A DNA stretch of 64,000 bases, from positions 2,446,628-2,510,627 of the forward strand of contig NZ_CM001439.1 in the NCBI RefSeq assembly GCF_000244955.1. The letters are read 5' to 3'. Of the stretch, positions 1 to 8,365 are shown one piece after another. Source of the DNA: Saccharomonospora marina XMU15 (GTDB lineage: Bacteria > Actinomycetota > Actinomycetes > Mycobacteriales > Pseudonocardiaceae). The notes under the pieces were generated by a model that made no database searches, was not told where the DNA came from, and saw only the letters and a list, made by a program, of their open reading frames with translations. The position numbers and the translations under genes are program-made. Position 1 is the first letter of the stretch; each line of letters opens with the position of its first letter.

Positions 1-737
1 TGTGGGACTACGACTCCACCATGGAGATGACCCTGTTCGAGCGGGACGGCAAGAAGCTGCTGGCCCACTTCGACAAGAACGGGTACATGTTCGTGCTTGA
101 CCGCACCAACGGCGAACTCCAGCACGTCACACCTTTCGTCGACAGGATCGACTGGGGCGTCATCACCCGTGACGGCAAGGTGACGCCGCGGAAGTACCCG
201 GACAAGGAAGGCGAGCCCTGCCACTTCTTCCCAGGCCCTGCCGGCGCCAAGGAGTGGACGCACGCGTCGTACAACCCCGACCACGATCTGTTCTACGTTC
301 CGGTGGCCGACGTGGGTGCCACTGCCACCCGGCGTCGTCGCGAGTTCAAGGAAGGCATGCCCTACTGGGGTGCCGCCGTCGAGGTCGACATCGACAACAT
401 GGCCGGGTCGGTGAGCGCGTTCGACTCCCACGGTGAGGAGAAGTGGCGCTACCGGCTCAACAACATGCCGATGGCCGCCTCGACACTCAGCACCGCGGGG
501 AACCTGGTGTTCGCGGGCACGCCTGCGGGCGAGTTCATGGCGCTGCACGCCGAGACCGGAGAGAAGCTCTGGAGCTTCCAGTGCGGCAGCGGTCACCACA
601 GCAGCCCGAGTACCTACTCTGTCGATGGCAAGCAGTACATCTCGGTGCCGGTCGGCTGGGGTGGCTGGCTCGAAGGCATCGTCCCCGGCCTGTCAGGGCA
701 GGGCCACGGTGCCTCGCTGATCACGTTCTCGCTGTGA
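1..737 (+). CDS. PQQ-dependent alcohol (methanol-type) dehydrogenase, C-terminal part
   Basis: The reading frame is open from the window edge (first full codon at 3, beginning WDYDST) and ends at 735-737, giving 244 visible residues. Quinoprotein dehydrogenase beta-propeller features are visible: WDYD near the edge, GPAGAKEWTHASYNP, and the final blade segment FAGTPAGEFMALHAETGEKL followed by W-S-F and VPVGWGGW. Family members oxidise primary alcohols in the periplasm or on the outer face, using pyrroloquinoline quinone with Ca or a lanthanide. The active-site Asp/Glu and metal-ligand region lies upstream of the window, so methanol versus ethanol preference, and Ca versus lanthanide use, cannot be read here. 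Its position beside RuMP-cycle genes favours methanol oxidation to formaldehyde. A strong hairpin follows 36 bases after the stop. Confidence 0.88.
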   Translation, partial: WDYDSTMEMTLFERDGKKLLAHFDKNGYMFVLDRTNGELQHVTPFVDRIDWGVITRDGKVTPRKYPDKEGEPCHFFPGPAGAKEWTHASYNPDHDLFYVPVADVGATATRRRREFKEGMPYWGAAVEVDIDNMAGSVSAFDSHGEEKWRYRLNNMPMAASTLSTAGNLVFAGTPAGEFMALHAETGEKLWSFQCGSGHHSSPSTYSVDGKQYISVPVGWGGWLEGIVPGLSGQGHGASLITFSL

Positions 738-773
738 CGGCGAAGTGCCACTGACGTGGTGCTGACTTTCCAC

Positions 774-820
774 CGGACCGGTGGTCGGGGTGTCCTTGCG
801 ACGCCTCGACCACCGGTCCG
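774..820 (+). terminator. Hairpin terminator after the PQQ dehydrogenase
   Basis: There is a perfect 14-bp stem: CGGACCGGTGGTCG at 774-787 pairs with 807-820, with a 19-nt loop. No T-run follows, which is common for actinobacterial terminators. It sits just downstream of the dehydrogenase stop codon. Confidence 0.7.
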
Positions 821-939
821 CCCGCTTTGCGCGCCGTCCCGCGGACCCGCGGACGGCGGGTGTTTCGACCTTCACCCTGGTAGCTATTCCGGGTGCACCT
901 CGGTTGTCGGGAAGATCGAAGGAAGCAGCAGGTGATGTG

Positions 940-1146
940 ATGAACCAGCCGCCGGTTCCCCCGCAGGGCAACGGACTCGAAGGGCTGCCGTGCCTGTACT
1001 GCGGGGAGGCCTACGAGGCAGGCGATATCTCCCGCCACACCGAGCCGATCCACTGTGGACCGTGTATCACCTGTGTCGACAAGCCCGCATGCTTCAGCTG
1101 CCGTCTGATGTACTGCGTTTGCGACGTGCACAGGTATCGGGGCTGA
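940..1146 (+). CDS. Small Cys-rich putative metal-binding protein (68 aa)
   Basis: No family was recognised. The ATG at 940 has a weak ribosome site (AGCAGG) about 8 bases upstream; the frame can be extended upstream, but that extension looks non-coding. The 68-residue product has nine cysteines (18, 21, 39, 42, 45, 51, 54, 59, 61) in C-x2-C, C-x2-C-x2-C, C-x2-C and C-x-C patterns, plus His33, His38 and His64. This suggests one or two structural Zn or Fe sites. It has no signal peptide or membrane segment. It lies between the PQQ dehydrogenase and a GAF-LytTR regulator transcribed toward it. A role in metal or redox handling for methanol oxidation is only a guess. The dense, regular Cys spacing argues against a chance frame. 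Confidence 0.6.
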   Translation: MNQPPVPPQGNGLEGLPCLYCGEAYEAGDISRHTEPIHCGPCITCVDKPACFSCRLMYCVCDVHRYRG

Positions 1147-1229
1147 ACGCCCTCGAACCGCCGCACACCGAGTGGGCCCGTCAGCAGCAGATCGCACGGG
1201 CGCCGGCCGTGGCAGTGGCTGCTGCCGGG

Positions 1230-2624
1230 TCAGATCTCCAGCGCTCGGCGCACAGCCGGGGTGTTGCGCCGGGAAACCGGCACCATCGTCTTGGCCTCGT
1301 CGTCCATCACCAGGAACAGCTCGCCCTTGAACCGACGCTCGACCTCCTGGATTCGGCTCAGGTTCACCACGTACTGGCGATGTACCCGCAGGAAACCGGA
1401 ATCGCTCAGCTCGGCCTCGAGCCTGTCGAGGCCCGGCGATGCGGATCGCAACCTGCCCTGGTCGGTGAAAAGCCATACGTCGTTGCCGTCCGACTGCGCG
1501 AAGGACACTTCAGGCAGCCGCAGCAGCACCATACGATTCTCACGCGTCGCGACCATTCGGCGGGGTTGGGCGCGAAGCGGAACGTCGCCTCCCGCGCGAG
1601 GTAGTGGATCGCCCTCGGACACGCCGAAGGCGACGACGTTGCCAACCAGGTGCCCGGACAGGAACACGGGCTGGAAGCTGATCGACGTCGGTTCGTTGGC
1701 CAGCCGGGTGAAGATCTGCGTCGAGCCGACCCAGTCGGGATTGCGCGCCGCTTGCTTGGCGGCATACTGGGCGGCCCTGATGAACTCCGGCAGTTCCGGT
1801 TTCCACCGCACCGCGGGGTCTGGCGCGGGGGTGGAGCCCGGGATGCCGAGCAGCACGCCCGCGGTGTCGTCGGCGAGTACCACCCGGCCCGCCGGATCCA
1901 CGGCCGCGAGCGCCACGCTCGAGCGCGACCTCGCGTGGTTGAAGGCCGCCATCAGCTCGGCACCGTCGTCCCTTGCGCGCAGTCGCAGGGTCCGCTGTGT
2001 CAGCTTGGCGGCGTTGCCCAGCCAGGTACCCACAGTCGCGGGAAGCTCGCTACGCCAGCACGAGATGTTGAGTACCGCGACCGGTTCCCTGGTCACCACG
2101 TCCCGTACCGCCACACCGGCGCACGTCCAGTCGTGGAATGCGTGACACCAGTGTTCGGCACGGCGGATCAACACGGGGGTGTAGGACATCAGCGCGGTAC
2201 CCATGCCGTTCGTCCCGGTGGCGCCCTCGGCCCAGCAGAACCACGGTGCCAGGTTGGCCTTGGCGGCGACGTTGCGCGTGGCCTGGTCTCCCCACTGAGC
2301 CAGTACGCGGCCGGAGGCGTCGGTGATGGTGACGATGCCGCCGAGATTGCTGACCTCGTGTTCCAGCGAGGCGGCGCGGAATCCGAGTTCGGCGATCACG
2401 ACGTCGTGCTCCAGCGCGTGGTCGACCTTCGCCACGGCGACCGGTGCCTCGACAAGGTGGGGGTCGACCCGATACTGGTCCCGACACCGCTGCCAGGAAA
2501 TCGCTATCTCGGGTCGCACGCCGCGGAGGTCGTCCTCGCCCCGCACGAACCGCTCCCATGCCCCGTACACGGAGGCTTCGCCGTCGTTGCGTGAGGTTGC
2601 GTCGAGCCGGCGTACCTGTGCCAT
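1230..2624 (-). CDS. GAF-LytTR transcriptional regulator (paralogue 1)
   Basis: This is a 464-aa predicted cytoplasmic DNA-binding regulator. The N-terminal part has the AcoR-like head motif VRPEIAISWQRCRDQY (about residues 36-51). A GAF-type sensor domain follows (about 80-200), with the signatures TGTNGMGTAL, EHWCHAFHDWTCAG and VRDVVTREPVAVLNIS. A linker of about 130 residues, perhaps PAS-like, leads to a C-terminal LytTR domain (about 365-464) with FLRVHRQYVVNLSRIQEVER and a PVSRR ending. The ATG at 2624 follows AAAGGCGG at suitable spacing. It is divergent from a paralogue starting at 3020 and sits between methanol-oxidation and RuMP genes, so control of C1 metabolism is likely by context. 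The ligand is unknown. There is no sigma-54 AAA domain, so it is not a classical AcoR protein. Confidence 0.85.
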   Translation of the reverse strand: MAQVRRLDATSRNDGEASVYGAWERFVRGEDDLRGVRPEIAISWQRCRDQYRVDPHLVEAPVAVAKVDHALEHDVVIAELGFRAASLEHEVSNLGGIVTITDASGRVLAQWGDQATRNVAAKANLAPWFCWAEGATGTNGMGTALMSYTPVLIRRAEHWCHAFHDWTCAGVAVRDVVTREPVAVLNISCWRSELPATVGTWLGNAAKLTQRTLRLRARDDGAELMAAFNHARSRSSVALAAVDPAGRVVLADDTAGVLLGIPGSTPAPDPAVRWKPELPEFIRAAQYAAKQAARNPDWVGSTQIFTRLANEPTSISFQPVFLSGHLVGNVVAFGVSEGDPLPRAGGDVPLRAQPRRMVATRENRMVLLRLPEVSFAQSDGNDVWLFTDQGRLRSASPGLDRLEAELSDSGFLRVHRQYVVNLSRIQEVERRFKGELFLVMDDEAKTMVPVSRRNTPAVRRALEI

Positions 2625-3019
2625 ATGAGACCGCCTTTGGTCTACTGCCAACCCGGCCGGCACGCGCAGGTCTGGTGCCGCTGCCGCTGTGTGCCGTTTG
2701 ACGTATCGGGCCGCGTCGCGCGGCCGCCGAGGCAGGCTAAGCGTTCCGTTGTTCCAAGGGCAAGCAGAGTGGGATGACCGCTGACGAAGAACGTACGAAC
2801 GGACGTGAAACGGCGACGAGCGGTGGCCAACTGCTCATGGGCGGTCGTCTTTGCCGCGGCTGCCCGGGCTCGACAAGCCGATGATGTTTGTCTACAAGCG
2901 TGTGGTCGGCCGACACGGACATGTCTTGAAATGTCGTGTCACATCAAGTATTTTTCGTAGTTCTGTCACTGCCCGGAGGTTCCGGAAACCCCGGCGCGTC
3001 AGGCCGTGAGGAGGTTGCG
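2625..3019. promoter_or_regulatory. Divergent intergenic region between the two GAF-LytTR regulators
   Basis: These 395 bases contain no supported gene and must hold both regulator promoters. On the minus strand, 2795-2803 reads TCCGTTCGT, which fits the LytTR half-site consensus [TA][AC][CA]GTTN[AG][TG]. Two looser GTT-centred copies flank it, 8 and 11 bases away. The spacing differs from the usual two-repeat arrangement, so this is a weak operator candidate. An AT-richer patch at 2941-2960 precedes the plus-strand regulator. Confidence 0.4.
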
Positions 3020-4468
3020 ATGACCGGGAGCGTACCACCGCTGGCGATCGCACCGAGTAGGCACAGCGGAGGTGACCACGTGGTGAGTGGTTCGCTTGTG
3101 ACTACGTCATCGGCCAGAGAAGTAGCCAGGGCCTGGGAAAGCTTCGCCGCGGGAGAAGATGTGGAAACGGGCGTCCGGCCCGAGATCCTGGCTTCGTGGT
3201 ACCGGTGCCGAGATCGGTACGAAGTGGACCGATCGTTGGACGCCGCACCGGGAGCCGGTGGCGACGTCCAGCGGGTCGACAACGACGTGATCTTCACCGC
3301 GCTCGGCAGCCTCGGCGCACTGGCAGGCCAGCAAGTGGAACGCGACGGTGCCGTTGTCACCGTCACCGACGGCGGTGGGCGCGTGCTCGGGCTGTGGGGC
3401 GACCCCTCCACGCAGCGGCGGGCTGAGTTGCACAACCTCGCGCCGTGGTCGTCGTGGTCGGAGCAGTGCACCGGCACCAACGGTATGGGGACATCGTTGG
3501 AGGTGTCCGGTGCGGTGACGGTGACCGGTCCGGAGCACTGGTGCGAAGCGTTCCACCAGTGGGCGTGTGCGGGCATTTCCATCCGCGACGTGGTGACTCG
3601 CGCACCCGTCGCGTCGATCAACATCTCGCGATGGAACGCGCCGCTTTCCGAGCTGGTGCCGTTGTGGCTGACCAAAGCAGTCGCGTGCGTCGAGCAGGAG
3701 ATCTACCGGCGCGCGGTCTACGAGGCGGACAAGGTGATCGCTGAGTTCAACAAGAACTCCGTGCAGGCCGCCGGTGCCGTCATGGCGATGGACCGTGGGG
3801 GAAACGTGATAGCCGCCAACGAAGCGGCTGTCGCGCTGCTCGGGTTGACCGGCGAAACGCCTCTCGTGACGGGTGCGATCGAACCGGCGCAGCGCTGGAC
3901 CCCGGACATCTCAGGGCTTGCCGACGTGGTGCGGTGGGCCAAGGAGCGGGCACGGGGAACCGCGCAGTGGAGCGGTTACGCGACGTTGACCGTGAACCGG
4001 GGGGAGGCGGCAACTCCGTTGACCATGCGGCCCGTCGTCGACTCGAACCTGGTGGTGGGCATGCTCTGTGTCTTCGGGGTGCAGGAGGGCGAGCCGTTCG
4101 AGAGCACGTCGGAAGCGGCGGCAGGTTCGTTGCCTCGGCGCGTGATCGGAATGCGCAACGACCGGCTGGTGCTGCTCTCGCCGTCGGAGATCCGCTACGC
4201 CGAGGCCGACCGCAACGTCGTCTGGCTGATGACCGAACGCGGCAGGATTCAAGCCGCCACCCGTGGCCTGGAGAACGTGGAGCGTTCGCTGACGCCCTAC
4301 GGGTTCCGCCGGGTGCATCGACGCTTCCTGGTGAACCTTCGCCGGGTGGCGGAACTGGAACGGGGCATCAAGGGGGAGCTCTTCCTGATCATGGACTCTC
4401 GTTCCCACGAGTTCGTTCCCGTTTCGCGGCGACACGCTCCCGAGCTTCGCCGCATGCTCGGGGTGTAA
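3020..4468 (+). CDS. GAF-LytTR transcriptional regulator (paralogue 2)
   Basis: This is a 482-aa paralogue of the divergent regulator ending at 1230, with the same architecture. It has a head motif VRPEILASWYRCRDRYEVD (about residues 55-73) and a GAF domain (about 105-225) with TGTNGMGTSL, EHWCEAFHQWACAG and IRDVVTRAPVASINIS. A middle region carries an ANEAAVALLGLTGETP PAS-like stretch. The C-terminal LytTR domain has GFRRVHRRFLVNLRRVAELER and a PVSRRHAPEL ending. The ATG at 3020 was chosen over an upstream in-frame start because GAGGAGG lies 5 bases before it. Conserved Trp and Cys residues shared by both paralogues (HWC...AFH.W.CAG) may mark a ligand or redox pocket. A role in regulating C1 genes is inferred from position. 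Confidence 0.85.
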   Translation: MTGSVPPLAIAPSRHSGGDHVVSGSLVTTSSAREVARAWESFAAGEDVETGVRPEILASWYRCRDRYEVDRSLDAAPGAGGDVQRVDNDVIFTALGSLGALAGQQVERDGAVVTVTDGGGRVLGLWGDPSTQRRAELHNLAPWSSWSEQCTGTNGMGTSLEVSGAVTVTGPEHWCEAFHQWACAGISIRDVVTRAPVASINISRWNAPLSELVPLWLTKAVACVEQEIYRRAVYEADKVIAEFNKNSVQAAGAVMAMDRGGNVIAANEAAVALLGLTGETPLVTGAIEPAQRWTPDISGLADVVRWAKERARGTAQWSGYATLTVNRGEAATPLTMRPVVDSNLVVGMLCVFGVQEGEPFESTSEAAAGSLPRRVIGMRNDRLVLLSPSEIRYAEADRNVVWLMTERGRIQAATRGLENVERSLTPYGFRRVHRRFLVNLRRVAELERGIKGELFLIMDSRSHEFVPVSRRHAPELRRMLGV

Positions 4469-4478
4469 GGCTTCGCCG

Positions 4479-4519
4479 GGCCTGGTCCTGCCGAACGTGG
4501 TGCGCGGCAGGATCAGGCC
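4479..4519. terminator. Bidirectional hairpin between convergent regulator and rpe
   Basis: The 15-bp arms at 4479-4493 and 4505-4519 pair with a single mismatch around an 11-nt loop. It lies between two genes that converge (stops at 4468 and 4564), so it can end transcription from both sides. Confidence 0.7.
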
Positions 4520-4563
4520 TAACAGGACAACTCGGACCTACCGGCCGGAACAGCGCACGAGCG

Positions 4564-5256
4564 TCAACGCCGTCGCGAGGAAACGGCCTCCGCCCGGCTG
4601 CGCAGCCGCTGCACCGCCTGCGCCGGGTCATCGGCCGCGTAGACGGCTGAGCCTGCCACGAAGCAGTCGACGCCCGCCTCGGCCGCCTGTTCGATGGTCT
4701 CGGTGTTGATGCCGCCGTCGATCTCCACGAGCAGGTTCAGGTGGCCGGTGTCGACCATCCTGCGCGCCAGGCGCACCTTGTCGAGGACCGAGGCGATGAA
4801 CTTCTGGCCGCCGAAACCGGGCTCCACCGACATCACCAACAGGGTGTCGTAGTGGCTGAGCACGTCGACGTAAGGCTCCAGCGGGGTGTTCGGTTTGATC
4901 GCCAGCCCCGCCTTCGCGCCCGCCGCCCTTAGGTTCTTCGCTAGCATGGCCGGATCGTCGGCGGCCTCGACGTGCACCGTGACGTTGTAGGAACCCGCTT
5001 CCGCGTAACCGACCGCCCAGCGATCCGGGTTCTCGATCATCAGGTGACAGTCGAGCGGCAGGTCGGTGCTGGCCAGCAGCGACCTCACGACCGGCAGTCC
5101 GAGGGTCAGGTTCGGCACGAAATGCGCGTCCATGACGTCGACGTGCAGCCAATCAGCTCCGCGGCCGGGTTTTCCGGTTACGGCGGCCACTTCGTCGGCG
5201 AGTCGGGCGAAGTCGGCGGAGAGGATCGACGGCGCGATCATTGGCTGATTCGACAC
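4564..5256 (-). CDS. rpe: Ribulose-phosphate 3-epimerase
   Basis: This 230-aa TIM-barrel enzyme interconverts ribulose 5-phosphate and xylulose 5-phosphate, a regeneration step of the RuMP and pentose phosphate pathways. Clear family signatures are [14 protein letters not shown] at the N-terminus, [17 protein letters not shown] (metal and active-site residues), [23 protein letters not shown] and [10 protein letters not shown]. The GTG at 5256 is preferred because GGA lies about 6 bases upstream. The ATG at 5241 (MIAPS) is the alternative. The open frame continues to 5382, but that extension is a low-complexity Pro/Asn/His translation of the GT-rich spacer and is not believed. It is divergent from hps. 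Confidence 0.95.
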   Translation of the reverse strand: MSNQPMIAPSILSADFARLADEVAAVTGKPGRGADWLHVDVMDAHFVPNLTLGLPVVRSLLASTDLPLDCHLMIENPDRWAVGYAEAGSYNVTVHVEAADDPAMLAKNLRAAGAKAGLAIKPNTPLEPYVDVLSHYDTLLVMSVEPGFGGQKFIASVLDKVRLARRMVDTGHLNLLVEIDGGINTETIEQAAEAGVDCFVAGSAVYAADDPAQAVQRLRSRAEAVSSRRR

Positions 5257-5446
5257 GAATTCCAGCGTAGGTGGGTGGTTTGGGGGTTGGTTATTTGTTG
5301 TGTGGATTGGGGGATTGGGGTTTTGCATGTGGTGGGGTGTTGCTGGGTTTTGGGTGGGTGCGTGATTGTCGTGGGAGTTCATTGGTTCGGGTGTGTCGGC
5401 GGGTGCGGACGGTGTCCGTCGTGATCGGTAGAGGAGAGTGTGTGTC
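5257..5446. promoter_or_regulatory. GT-rich divergent promoter region between rpe and hps
   Basis: This 190-base spacer is very rich in G and T on the plus strand, unlike other spacers in the window. It has G-runs at 5282-5286, 5309-5313, 5317-5320, 5334-5337, 5345-5347, 5352-5354 and 5356-5358, so it could form a G-quadruplex. It must carry promoters for both rpe and hps. I could not assign -35/-10 boxes with confidence. The hps ribosome site GAGGAG is at 5431-5436. Confidence 0.5.
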
Positions 5447-6073
5447 GTGAAGTTGCAGGTTGCGTTGGATGTTGTGGATCTGCCGGCTGCGTTGAGGTTG
5501 GCGCATCAGGTGGCCGAGCACGTGGACATCCTGGAGTTGGGCACGCCGCTGGTGAAGTCGGTGGGGATCGGTGCGGTCAGCGCGATCAAGGCGGCGCATC
5601 CGGACAAGCTGGTTTTCGCCGATCTCAAGACCGCTGATGCCGGCGAGTTGGAGGCGGCGATGGCGTTCGAGGCCGGGGCGGATCTGGTCACGGTGATGGG
5701 CGCGGCCGACGACGACACCGTGCGGGGCGCGGTCGCGGCCGGCCGCAAGTACGGCAAGGAGGTGGTCGCGGACATGATCACCGTGGTCGAGGACCGGGTC
5801 GCGCGTATCAGGGAGGTCGCCAAGCTCGGGGTGGCGTTCGTGGAGATCCACGCCGGCCTGGACGAGCAGGCCCGCCCCGGCTACACCATCGACACCCTGC
5901 TCGAGGACGGCCGCCAGGCCGGAGTGCCGTTCTCCATCGCGGGCGGCATCAAAACCGACACCATCGCCGCCGTCCGCGACGCAGGCGCCACCGTCGCCGT
6001 CGCAGGCGGAGCCATCTACAACGCCCCCAACCCCACCACCGCCGCCCAACAACTCAAAAAACACGCCGCCTGA
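5447..6073 (+). CDS. hps: 3-hexulose-6-phosphate synthase
   Basis: This 208-aa enzyme condenses formaldehyde with ribulose 5-phosphate to give 3-hexulose 6-phosphate, the entry step of the RuMP cycle. Motifs of the orotidine-decarboxylase superfamily are visible: [10 protein letters not shown] at the start, [26 protein letters not shown] (catalytic Asp/Lys region), [23 protein letters not shown] and the phosphate loop [10 protein letters not shown]. The GTG at 5447 is 10 bases after GAGGAG, whereas the in-frame GTG at 5438 is too close to it. The gene shows an odd composition switch: the first third is GT-rich and the last fifth CA-rich on the coding strand. It is the first gene of an hps-tkt unit and is divergent from rpe. 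The isomerase partner hxlB lies 2.6 kb downstream in a separate unit. Confidence 0.95.
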   Translation: MKLQVALDVVDLPAALRLAHQVAEHVDILELGTPLVKSVGIGAVSAIKAAHPDKLVFADLKTADAGELEAAMAFEAGADLVTVMGAADDDTVRGAVAAGRKYGKEVVADMITVVEDRVARIREVAKLGVAFVEIHAGLDEQARPGYTIDTLLEDGRQAGVPFSIAGGIKTDTIAAVRDAGATVAVAGGAIYNAPNPTTAAQQLKKHAA

Positions 6074-6126
6074 CGATTCATGTCCGGCCGAATCTCGCGA
6101 GAAGAAACCACCAGGAGTGCGCGCCC

Positions 6127-8232
6127 ATGGCAGCAGACGAATCAACTGACGAGGTTGTTCGCTTGACCACCAAGCGACTCCCTGAGGACTGGACCGAGCT
6201 GGACCGGCGCGCGGTGGACACGGCCCGCGTGCTGGCTGCGGACGCGGTCGAGCACTGCGGGAGCGGACACCCCGGCACGGCCATGAGCCTCGCGCCTGTC
6301 GCCTACGCGCTGTTCCAGCGGGTCATGCGGCACGACCCGGGCGACTCCCAGTGGATCGGCCGGGACCGGTTCGTGCTCTCCGCCGGGCATTCCAGCCTCA
6401 CCCTTTACATCCAGCTGTTCCTTTCCGGCTACGGACTGGAACTGGACGACCTGAAGGCCTTGCGAAAGTGGGGTTCGCTGACCCCAGGCCACCCCGAGTA
6501 CGGGCACACCAACGGTGTGGAGACCACCACCGGCCCACTGGGCCAGGGGCTGGCCAACGCGGTCGGCATGGCCATGGCGGCCCGCCGCGAGCGTGGCCTG
6601 CTCGACCCGGACGCCGAGCCGGGAACGAGCGTGTTCGACCACCAGATCTACGTGCTGGCCTCCGACGGCGACATCGAGGAAGGTGTTACCTCCGAGGCCT
6701 CGTCGCTGGCGGGAACCCAGCAGCTCGGCAACCTCACGGTGATCTACGACAGCAACGAGATCTCCATCGAGGACGACACCCGCATCGCGCTGTCGGAGGA
6801 CACCGCCAAACGCTACGAATCGTATGGCTGGCACGTCCTCACGGTCCACGGCGGTGAGGATGTGGCCGGGATTCTGGACGCGATCGAGCAGGCAAGGGCC
6901 GAGACCGCCCGCCCGAGCCTGATCGTGCTGCGCACCGTGATCGGTTACCCGGCGCCGACCATGATGAACACCGGCAAGGTGCACGGTGCTGCCCTGGGCG
7001 CCGACGAACTCGCCGCGGTCAAGCGCGCTGTCGGTCTGGACCCCGGCCGCAGTTTCCAGGTCGACGACGAGGTGCTGCGCCACGCTCGCGAGGTGGCCGA
7101 CCGCGGCAGGGCCGACCGCGAGAAGTGGCAACTCGAGTTCGATGCGTGGGCGAAGCGCAATCCGGAGCGCAAGGCGCTGCTTGACCGAATCAGCGCGCGC
7201 GAGTTGCCCGCGGGCTGGGCAGGTGACCTGCCCACCTGGGAGCCCGGCGGCAAGGGAGTCGCCACCCGCAAGGCGTCGGCCGCGGTGCTGGCGAAGCTCG
7301 GCGAGGTGCTGCCCGAACTGTGGGGCGGATCGGCGGACCTGGCCGAGAGCAACAACACCACGATCAAGGGTGCTGACTCCTTCGGCCCGGTCGAGATCTC
7401 CACCAAGGCGTGGCAGGCCCATCCCTACGGGCGCACACTGCATTTCGGTATCCGCGAGCACGCGATGGGTTCGATCCTCAACGGTATCGCGCTGCACGGC
7501 GGAACCCGACCGTACGGTGGCACCTTCCTCGTCTTCAGCGACTACATGCGCCCTGCGGTGCGCCTGGCCGCGCTGATGCGGCTGCCGGTCGTCTACGTGT
7601 GGACACATGACTCGATCGGGCTCGGCGAGGACGGTCCGACCCACCAGCCCGTCGAGCAACTGGCCTCGCTGCGCGCCATTCCCGGGATGTCGGTGGTACG
7701 CCCGGCCGACGCGAACGAGACCGCGCACGCCTGGAAAGCCGTACTGCAGGACACCGGCGGACCGGCCGGGCTGGCGCTCACCCGGCAGGACGTGCCGATC
7801 CTGGAGGGCACCTCGGCGGAGGGGGTGGCCCGCGGCGGCTACGTACTCGCCGAGGCGTCCTCGGGCAGCCCCGAGGTGGTGCTGATCGGCACCGGTTCCG
7901 AGGTCCAGCTCGCGGTGGATGCCAGGAAGATCCTCGAGTCCGAAGGGATTGCCACCCGGGTCGTGTCGATGCCGTGCGTGGAGTGGTTCGACCGCCAGGA
8001 GCAGTCCTACCGCGAACAGGTACTTCCCCCGTCGGTGCGGGCCAGGGTGATCGTCGAGGCGGGTATCGCGCAGCCGTGGCACCGGTTCGCGGGCGAGGCG
8101 GGCGAGATCGTGTCGTTGGAGCATTTCGGCGCTTCGGCCGACTTCAAGACCCTGTTCAGCCAGTTCGGCATCACCACCGAGGCCGTGGTGGAAGCGGCAC
8201 GCAGGAGCGTGCACTCCGTACGGCCGAGTTGA
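6127..8232 (+). CDS. tkt: Transketolase
   Basis: This 701-aa thiamine diphosphate enzyme transfers two-carbon units between sugar phosphates and regenerates the RuMP acceptor. Visible motifs in order are GHPGTAMSLAP, LSAGHSSLTLY, the TPP-binding stretch ASDGDIEEGVTSEA with YDSNEISIE, GKVHGAALG, FGIREHAMG (catalytic Glu) and THDSIGLGEDGPTHQPVEQL. The C-terminal domain ends with LEHFGASADFKTLFSQFGIT. The length matches bacterial transketolases. An AGGAG site precedes the ATG. It starts 53 bases after hps and is followed by a strong intrinsic terminator, so hps-tkt forms one operon. A dedicated copy in a C1 cluster is typical of RuMP methylotrophs. Confidence 0.96.
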   Translation: MAADESTDEVVRLTTKRLPEDWTELDRRAVDTARVLAADAVEHCGSGHPGTAMSLAPVAYALFQRVMRHDPGDSQWIGRDRFVLSAGHSSLTLYIQLFLSGYGLELDDLKALRKWGSLTPGHPEYGHTNGVETTTGPLGQGLANAVGMAMAARRERGLLDPDAEPGTSVFDHQIYVLASDGDIEEGVTSEASSLAGTQQLGNLTVIYDSNEISIEDDTRIALSEDTAKRYESYGWHVLTVHGGEDVAGILDAIEQARAETARPSLIVLRTVIGYPAPTMMNTGKVHGAALGADELAAVKRAVGLDPGRSFQVDDEVLRHAREVADRGRADREKWQLEFDAWAKRNPERKALLDRISARELPAGWAGDLPTWEPGGKGVATRKASAAVLAKLGEVLPELWGGSADLAESNNTTIKGADSFGPVEISTKAWQAHPYGRTLHFGIREHAMGSILNGIALHGGTRPYGGTFLVFSDYMRPAVRLAALMRLPVVYVWTHDSIGLGEDGPTHQPVEQLASLRAIPGMSVVRPADANETAHAWKAVLQDTGGPAGLALTRQDVPILEGTSAEGVARGGYVLAEASSGSPEVVLIGTGSEVQLAVDARKILESEGIATRVVSMPCVEWFDRQEQSYREQVLPPSVRARVIVEAGIAQPWHRFAGEAGEIVSLEHFGASADFKTLFSQFGITTEAVVEAARRSVHSVRPS

Positions 8233-8323
8233 TGCCCGCCCGCAGGCGGCAGGAGGGGTATCCGAGCAGCCCGAGCCCGGACGCGGAGGGCCCTTGCGGA
8301 TACCGGAATCGAGCGCCTGCACG

Positions 8324-8365
8324 AAGCGGCCCCGGCGAAACGCCGGGGCCGCTTTCTTTCTTTCC
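8324..8365 (+). terminator. Rho-independent terminator of hps-tkt
   Basis: A perfect 14-bp stem (AAGCGGCCCCGGCG at 8324-8337 pairing with 8341-8354) closes a 3-nt AAA loop. A T-rich tail (TCTTTCTTT) follows from 8355. This is one of the clearest terminators in the window. Confidence 0.92.

Noticed and set aside
774-820. The dyad after the PQQ dehydrogenase considered as a recombination or attachment site
   Set aside because: It is an ordinary stem-loop right after a stop codon with no repeat elsewhere in the window and no integrase gene nearby.
5257-5382. N-terminal extension of rpe by 42 residues rich in Pro, Asn and His
   Set aside because: It is the reverse-strand reading of the GT-rich spacer, has no homology to epimerases, and a GTG with a ribosome site gives the normal start at 5256.
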